Shown: positions 6,323 to 10,132 of the stretch, piece by piece
Numbering within the stretch: position 1 is the first letter of the stretch
Layout of the letters: each line of letters opens with the position of its first letter
NCBI GenBank assembly: GCA_900759435.1
Contig: CAAEVD010000155.1
Coordinates: 1-10,132, forward strand
DNA: 10,132 nucleotides
Direction of reading: 5' to 3'
Origin: an uncultured Collinsella sp.
Lineage (GTDB): Bacteria > Actinomycetota > Coriobacteriia > Coriobacteriales > Coriobacteriaceae
The notes under the pieces: generated by a model
Told to the model about the DNA's origin: nothing
The model's database searches: none
What the model saw: the letters and a program-made list of their open reading frames with translations, nothing else
Made by a program: the position numbers and the translations under genes

Positions 6323-7465
6323 TTAGGAACGCTGCTGCGGCTTCCAGGAGCCCACATTGGCGTCGTACTGGTTCAGCGCGCTGTTGCCGCCCTGCGCGAT
6401 GGGCGCCAGGATCTCGCTTTGGTGGGAACTCATCGACTCACCATCAGGAATGGCCAGCGAGATATCCCAGCTCTGGCAGATCACGTCGACACGCTCGTAC
6501 ATCCACTCGGCAAGCTGCTTTAAGTGGGCGATGTCGTCCGCATAGACCGTATCGTCCTGATACTTAAGGTTGTTAAGCTCATCTTGCGTCTTTTTGATCT
6601 GGTCGCGCAGGGCGTAGGCACTCTGCGACAGCTCCTGGCGGGTGGACAGCGGCGTTCGGAGATAGCCGTTGTTAAAGGAATCGATGACCTCGCCGATCTG
6701 GTCCTCATCACCGTAGGACACGATGGTCTGATACAGACCGTCGAGTCTGGTATAGAGCTGATCATCGGTGAGCACGGTTTCTTCCTGGACCACCTCGGCA
6801 GAATCGTCCTGCTTGGTATCGTCCTCAGTCGCCTCGCCCTTTTGGCGCGTGGGGAAGGTCGTCTGCGCAGCCTGGCCAAACTGGTCGTAGAAGGCAGGCA
6901 TGACACCCATGGGATCGGCCGTCACGAACCAATAGGCACCGCCGCAAACGACGGCAAGGACCGCGATGACGATGAGCGGCTTGGGGATATGACGCTTGTG
7001 CTTGTGATAGGCGTCCTCGTCGGGATGCACCTTGCGCTTGGGTTTTTGAGCATCGTCATGCAGGGAAACGGGCGTGGGAATATCGACCTTGGGGATACCG
7101 AAATCCTTATCGAAAGCCGGCAGCACGCAGGTCTCGTTAGGATCGGCGGCGTCCGAAAGAACCGCGGCAGCCGAGGCGGGCGCATGAGGCACCTCGGTAT
7201 CGATCTGCTCTTGCGTTAGGCGCGGAAAGCCCGCCGTGCGGCCCGCTGCCAGGTCGGATGCGGCCGCGTCCTCGGAGAGGATACCCGGAGCAGGGCGTCC
7301 GCATTTTGGGCACGTGCGATCATGCGGAGAAAGACGGGCACCGCAGCCCTCACAGAACACGAACTCGGTGTGCTCGGGACCATCGCCCGGACCCACATAG
7401 GCGTTGCAGTAGGGGCAGAACGAGGCGCCGTCCTCGATAGTCTTAAGGCAATGCGGGCAGATCAC
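6323..7465 (-). CDS. Zinc-ribbon single-pass membrane protein of unknown function
   Basis: 380 residues from GTG 7465. The same frame extends up to a TTG at 7495, but only the GTG has a ribosome site (AAGAGG 7471-7476, five bases upstream). Starting there gives MICPHC, the usual way zinc-ribbon proteins begin. Two CxxC pairs form each of two zinc ribbons: C3/C6 with C17/C20, and C38/C41 with C52/C55. A linker rich in Ala, Asp and Pro follows, then a basic His/Lys stretch (about 141-162), one membrane helix (163-181) and an external part of about 200 residues. The external part begins with an acidic linker and continues as predicted helices (about 235-345). The basic stretch predicts zinc ribbons inside and the rest outside. 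The gene lies between the ATPase and the PPIase. I do not recognise the external domain; zinc binding is predicted from the cysteines only. Confidence 0.83.
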   Translation of the reverse strand: MICPHCLKTIEDGASFCPYCNAYVGPGDGPEHTEFVFCEGCGARLSPHDRTCPKCGRPAPGILSEDAAASDLAAGRTAGFPRLTQEQIDTEVPHAPASAAAVLSDAADPNETCVLPAFDKDFGIPKVDIPTPVSLHDDAQKPKRKVHPDEDAYHKHKRHIPKPLIVIAVLAVVCGGAYWFVTADPMGVMPAFYDQFGQAAQTTFPTRQKGEATEDDTKQDDSAEVVQEETVLTDDQLYTRLDGLYQTIVSYGDEDQIGEVIDSFNNGYLRTPLSTRQELSQSAYALRDQIKKTQDELNNLKYQDDTVYADDIAHLKQLAEWMYERVDVICQSWDISLAIPDGESMSSHQSEILAPIAQGGNSALNQYDANVGSWKPQQRS

Positions 7466-7470
7466 GGCAT

Positions 7471-7476
7471 CCTCTT
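7471..7476 (-). promoter_or_regulatory. Ribosome binding site deciding the zinc-ribbon protein start
   Basis: AAGAGG on the minus strand, five bases before GTG 7465. No similar sequence precedes the upstream in-frame TTG at 7495, so the ten extra residues are probably not translated. Confidence 0.6.
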
Positions 7477-7505
7477 TTCGAAGCAATTCAAACAATCGAG
7501 GTTAG

Positions 7506-7514
7506 AGCATAACA
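7506..7514 (-). promoter_or_regulatory. Candidate extended -10 promoter upstream of zinc-ribbon gene
   Basis: TGTTATGCT on the minus strand fits an extended -10 (TGnTATGCT, with TATGCT at 7506-7511) about 41 nt before GTG 7465. No good -35 is visible, which extended -10 promoters tolerate. The gap also holds two short direct repeats: AACATCGCCA at 7511-7520 and 7549-7558, and CAATTCAA at 7484-7491 and 7543-7550 (plus-strand reading). Confidence 0.28.
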
Positions 7515-7568
7515 TCGCCACGGCCCCACAGGAACAAGGCACCAATTCAACATCGCCAGGGCGCGTAG

Positions 7569-10132
7569 CTACTTCTTCTTTTTGCTTGGCATCGAAACTT
7601 TGATGCCTTGGGCGGACTTGGTCACACGAGAGCGCTTAGCTCCGGTACTCTTCTTTTTCTTGGGCTGGGCCTGGGCCACGCCCTCGAGTGCGCGGGCCTC
7701 GGCCTCGCGAGCGGTGCGATCTTCGCGGCGCTGCGCCATGTCGGCGGCGACGCGCTTGGCAAAACGCTCGGCCGTCGAACCCGTCGAGCTCACCTTGCCG
7801 CCACCGCGACCCAGGCGGACGCGCACACCGCGGCCAAAACCAGTTGCGGCATGACGACGACGCGGCTTGAGCGAATCCATCATCGTGGCGAGCTTAAAGA
7901 ACACCGAACAGGTAAAGACCACGATAACAGCCAAGATAACCATCTGGCCCATCGACAGGTTGGCAATAGACAGCAGCTCCGGGAATCCGATAACGCCCAC
8001 CAGGATGCCGGCGACTACAAACACAAAGAGCACCACACGTAAGGGCGTGAGAGGCTGCGAGATGTGCCAGATCAGGCTGACGCTCGCCGCGCACGACGTA
8101 AGCAGGCACATCGTAGACAGCGTGAGCTGGCTAAAGCCAAACACGCGCGCCACAAAGATATCGAGCGCCGCAGCCAAAATGACCGCAATCGACGCCGGCA
8201 GTGCACGCTTGAGTACGTTGCTCAAAAACGCACCCTTCACACGAGCATTGTTGGGCTCCAGGCCCAACACAAAGCCCGGCGCGCCGATGCAGAAGAAGTT
8301 AATGAGCGTCATCTGGATGGGCTCGAAGGGGTACGGCGGCAGCGCGATACACAGCGCCGCCAGGCCCATCGAGAACAGCGTCTTGGTCAGGAACAGTGAG
8401 GCCGAACGCTGCAGGTTGTTGATGGAGCGACGGCCCTCGGCCACCACGGCGGGCATCGAGGCAAAGTCGTTGTCGACGAGTACGATCTCGGCCACGTTGC
8501 GCGCGGCATCGGAGCCGGCCGCCATGGCGACGGAGCAGTCGGCCTCCTTGAGCGCCAGCACGTCGTTGACGCCGTCGCCCGTCATGGCCACGGTGTGCTC
8601 GCGGCGCTTGAGCGCCTGCACGAGCTCGCGCTTCTGCTGCGGGGTCACACGACCAAAGACATGGTAGCGGTCCACTGCGGCATCGAGCTTGGCCGGCGTA
8701 TCGAGCGTCGTGGCGTCCACATAAGCGTCCGCCCCCGGCACGCCCACCACGCGCGCGATCGACGACACCGTACGTGGGTCGTCGCCGCTGATCACGTTGA
8801 GGGTCACGCCCTGCTCGTTAAAGTAGCCGATGGTCTCGGCCGCCGAGGTACGAATCTCGTCGCGGATGGTCACAAATCCCACGGGCTCGGCCTCGCCCAC
8901 CATATCCCCATCGGGCGTAAAGCCGTCCACGCGCGCCACCACGAGCACGCGGCAGGTATCGGCAAGCTCGGCGACACGGTTCTCGACCTGGGCAAACGCA
9001 CGATCAGAGAGCACAAATTGCGCGGCGCCCATTACGTAGGAGCCCTGCGCAAAAGAAGCGCCGCTCCATTTTTTAGACGACGAGAATGGAATGACCGACA
9101 GCGGCTCGGACACCTCGACCGGGCGATCGGCGTAATAGTTGAGCAGCGCCTGGCAGGTCTCGTTGGCATCGGCCGAAGTCGCACGTGCCACGTTAGCCAG
9201 CGCAAAATCGAGCACTGTGGTATCGACGGGAACAGCCGCCTCGTCCGAGTCCACGCCAAAGCCAACACCCTCAACAGGCAGCGGATACGTGCCCTCGACC
9301 TCCATACGGCCCGACGTGATGGTGCCCGTCTTGTCCAGGCACAGCACGTCAACGCGAGCGAGCGTCTCGATGCAGTAGAGCTGCTGTGCCAGCACCTTGC
9401 GGCGGGCCAGACGCACCGTGGCGATGGCGAGCACCGACGAGGTCAGCAGCACCAGGCCTTGCGGGATCATGCCCAGCAGGGCACCCACCGTGGACAGCAG
9501 CGCCGACGAAGGCACATGACCAGCCAACAGCTCGGAGAAGCACCACGAAAGCGCGCTATCGCCCGGGGTTCCCGCGGCATCCCACAGCTCGCTCACACTC
9601 GAGGCAAACAACGCCAAACCGAGCGGGATCATGATGATGCTCGCAAAGCGCACGATGGCGTTAAGCGCGTTCATGATCTCGGAATTGACCTTTTTGACGT
9701 ATTTGGCCTCGTTATTGATCTTAGCCACGTAGTTGTCGGCGCCGACATGGATCACGCGAGCGCGCAGCAGGCCCGAGTCGATAAAACTGCCGCTCATGAG
9801 CTCGGAACCGGGCTGCTTCTTAATAAGGTCGCTCTCGCCCGTCAGCAGGCTCTCGTTCACGAGCGCTTCGCCGGAAACCACCACGGCGTCAGCGGGAATC
9901 TGGTCGCCGCGCCCCAGGCGGATGATGTCGTCGAGCACGATCTGGTCCAAGTCGAGCTCCACCTCGGCACCGTCGCGCACCGCGATGGCCTTCTTAGAGG
10001 TCAGCAGCGTGAGCTTATCGACCATCTTCTTGGACCGCATGGATTGAATGACGCCAATAGCGGTATTGAGGAACACCACAAACAGGAACGTCAGGTTCTT
10101 AAACGAACCGGTCAAAATGACCAGGAACGCCA
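7569..10132 (-). CDS. CtpE-like P-type cation-transporting ATPase (5' end beyond window)
   Basis: Membrane pump that moves a cation using ATP through a phospho-aspartate intermediate. The frame is open to the window edge, and the true N-terminus with the first helix lies beyond base 10132. Motifs in order: actuator TGES (bases 9831-9842), a membrane-4 motif GMIPQGLVLLTS, the phosphorylated Asp in DKTGT (Asp codon 9333-9335), FSSSKKWSGASF in the nucleotide-binding domain, TGDGVND (8562-8582), then about six C-terminal helices including PPYPFEPIQMTLINFF and GAPGFVLGLEPN. These last motifs resemble actinobacterial CtpE, linked to Ca2+ transport, rather than copper or KdpB pumps: there are no metal-binding CxxC or CPC motifs. 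The usual PEGL Glu is Gln (bases 9459-9461). The protein ends in a basic, low-complexity cytoplasmic tail of about 105 residues rich in Lys, Arg and Ala. The substrate is not proven. Confidence 0.92.
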   Translation of the reverse strand, partial: AFLVILTGSFKNLTFLFVVFLNTAIGVIQSMRSKKMVDKLTLLTSKKAIAVRDGAEVELDLDQIVLDDIIRLGRGDQIPADAVVVSGEALVNESLLTGESDLIKKQPGSELMSGSFIDSGLLRARVIHVGADNYVAKINNEAKYVKKVNSEIMNALNAIVRFASIIMIPLGLALFASSVSELWDAAGTPGDSALSWCFSELLAGHVPSSALLSTVGALLGMIPQGLVLLTSSVLAIATVRLARRKVLAQQLYCIETLARVDVLCLDKTGTITSGRMEVEGTYPLPVEGVGFGVDSDEAAVPVDTTVLDFALANVARATSADANETCQALLNYYADRPVEVSEPLSVIPFSSSKKWSGASFAQGSYVMGAAQFVLSDRAFAQVENRVAELADTCRVLVVARVDGFTPDGDMVGEAEPVGFVTIRDEIRTSAAETIGYFNEQGVTLNVISGDDPRTVSSIARVVGVPGADAYVDATTLDTPAKLDAAVDRYHVFGRVTPQQKRELVQALKRREHTVAMTGDGVNDVLALKEADCSVAMAAGSDAARNVAEIVLVDNDFASMPAVVAEGRRSINNLQRSASLFLTKTLFSMGLAALCIALPPYPFEPIQMTLINFFCIGAPGFVLGLEPNNARVKGAFLSNVLKRALPASIAVILAAALDIFVARVFGFSQLTLSTMCLLTSCAASVSLIWHISQPLTPLRVVLFVFVVAGILVGVIGFPELLSIANLSMGQMVILAVIVVFTCSVFFKLATMMDSLKPRRRHAATGFGRGVRVRLGRGGGKVSSTGSTAERFAKRVAADMAQRREDRTAREAEARALEGVAQAQPKKKKSTGAKRSRVTKSAQGIKVSMPSKKKK

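Noticed and set aside
7466..7495. TTG start at 7495 giving a longer zinc-ribbon protein
   Set aside because: No ribosome site precedes it, whereas GTG 7465 has AAGAGG at five bases and yields a typical zinc-ribbon N-terminus.
1..10132. Defence island, prophage, insertion sequence, CRISPR or RNA gene
   Set aside because: All sequence is taken up by eight co-oriented housekeeping-type genes with short gaps. No transposase, integrase, spaced repeats, or tRNA or rRNA-like sequence was seen.

Overview
All eight genes in this window lie on the minus strand, so they read from the high-coordinate end to the low-coordinate end. High GC, dense packing, TTG/GTG starts next to good Shine-Dalgarno sequences, and an actinobacterial CtpE-like P-type ATPase beside a complete mreBCD-PBP2 cluster suggest a rod-shaped high-GC Gram-positive. 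My best guess is the class Coriobacteriia (Collinsella or a relative). The genus is inferred from general protein style, not from a database match.

Layout in transcription order: (1) 10132-7569, a CtpE-like P-type ATPase missing its N-terminus at the window edge. (2) 7465-6323, a zinc-ribbon, single-pass membrane protein of unknown role. (3) 6215-5673, a cytoplasmic cyclophilin-type prolyl isomerase with a recognisable promoter. (4) 5661-4357, a TPR protein with one membrane span and a small outside domain, 11 nt behind the isomerase. (5) 4241-3198 mreB, 3176-2178 mreC, 2166-1600 mreD, then 1586 to beyond base 1, the transpeptidase PBP2 (mrdA/pbpA), cut by the window edge before its KTG motif. 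There is no gene-free stretch over 120 nt. The three larger gaps (7466-7568, 6216-6322, 4242-4356) hold candidate promoters and a GC-rich hairpin.

The low-coordinate half is the rod-shape elongasome. MreB filaments in the cytoplasm are coupled through MreC and MreD to PBP2, which cross-links new lateral-wall peptidoglycan; its usual partner RodA would be expected just beyond base 1. The TPR and zinc-ribbon proteins share one design: a cytoplasmic interaction domain, a basic stretch, one membrane helix and a small external domain. They are plausible but unproven partners of the envelope machinery.

I found no mobile element, CRISPR array, RNA gene or defence system. The most unusual details are a perfect 12-bp inverted repeat inside the start of mreC with an ATG in its loop, an extra N-terminal membrane helix on PBP2, a Gln in place of the usual membrane Glu (PQGL for PEGL) in the ATPase together with a long basic tail, and the uncharacterised TPR membrane protein next to mreB.
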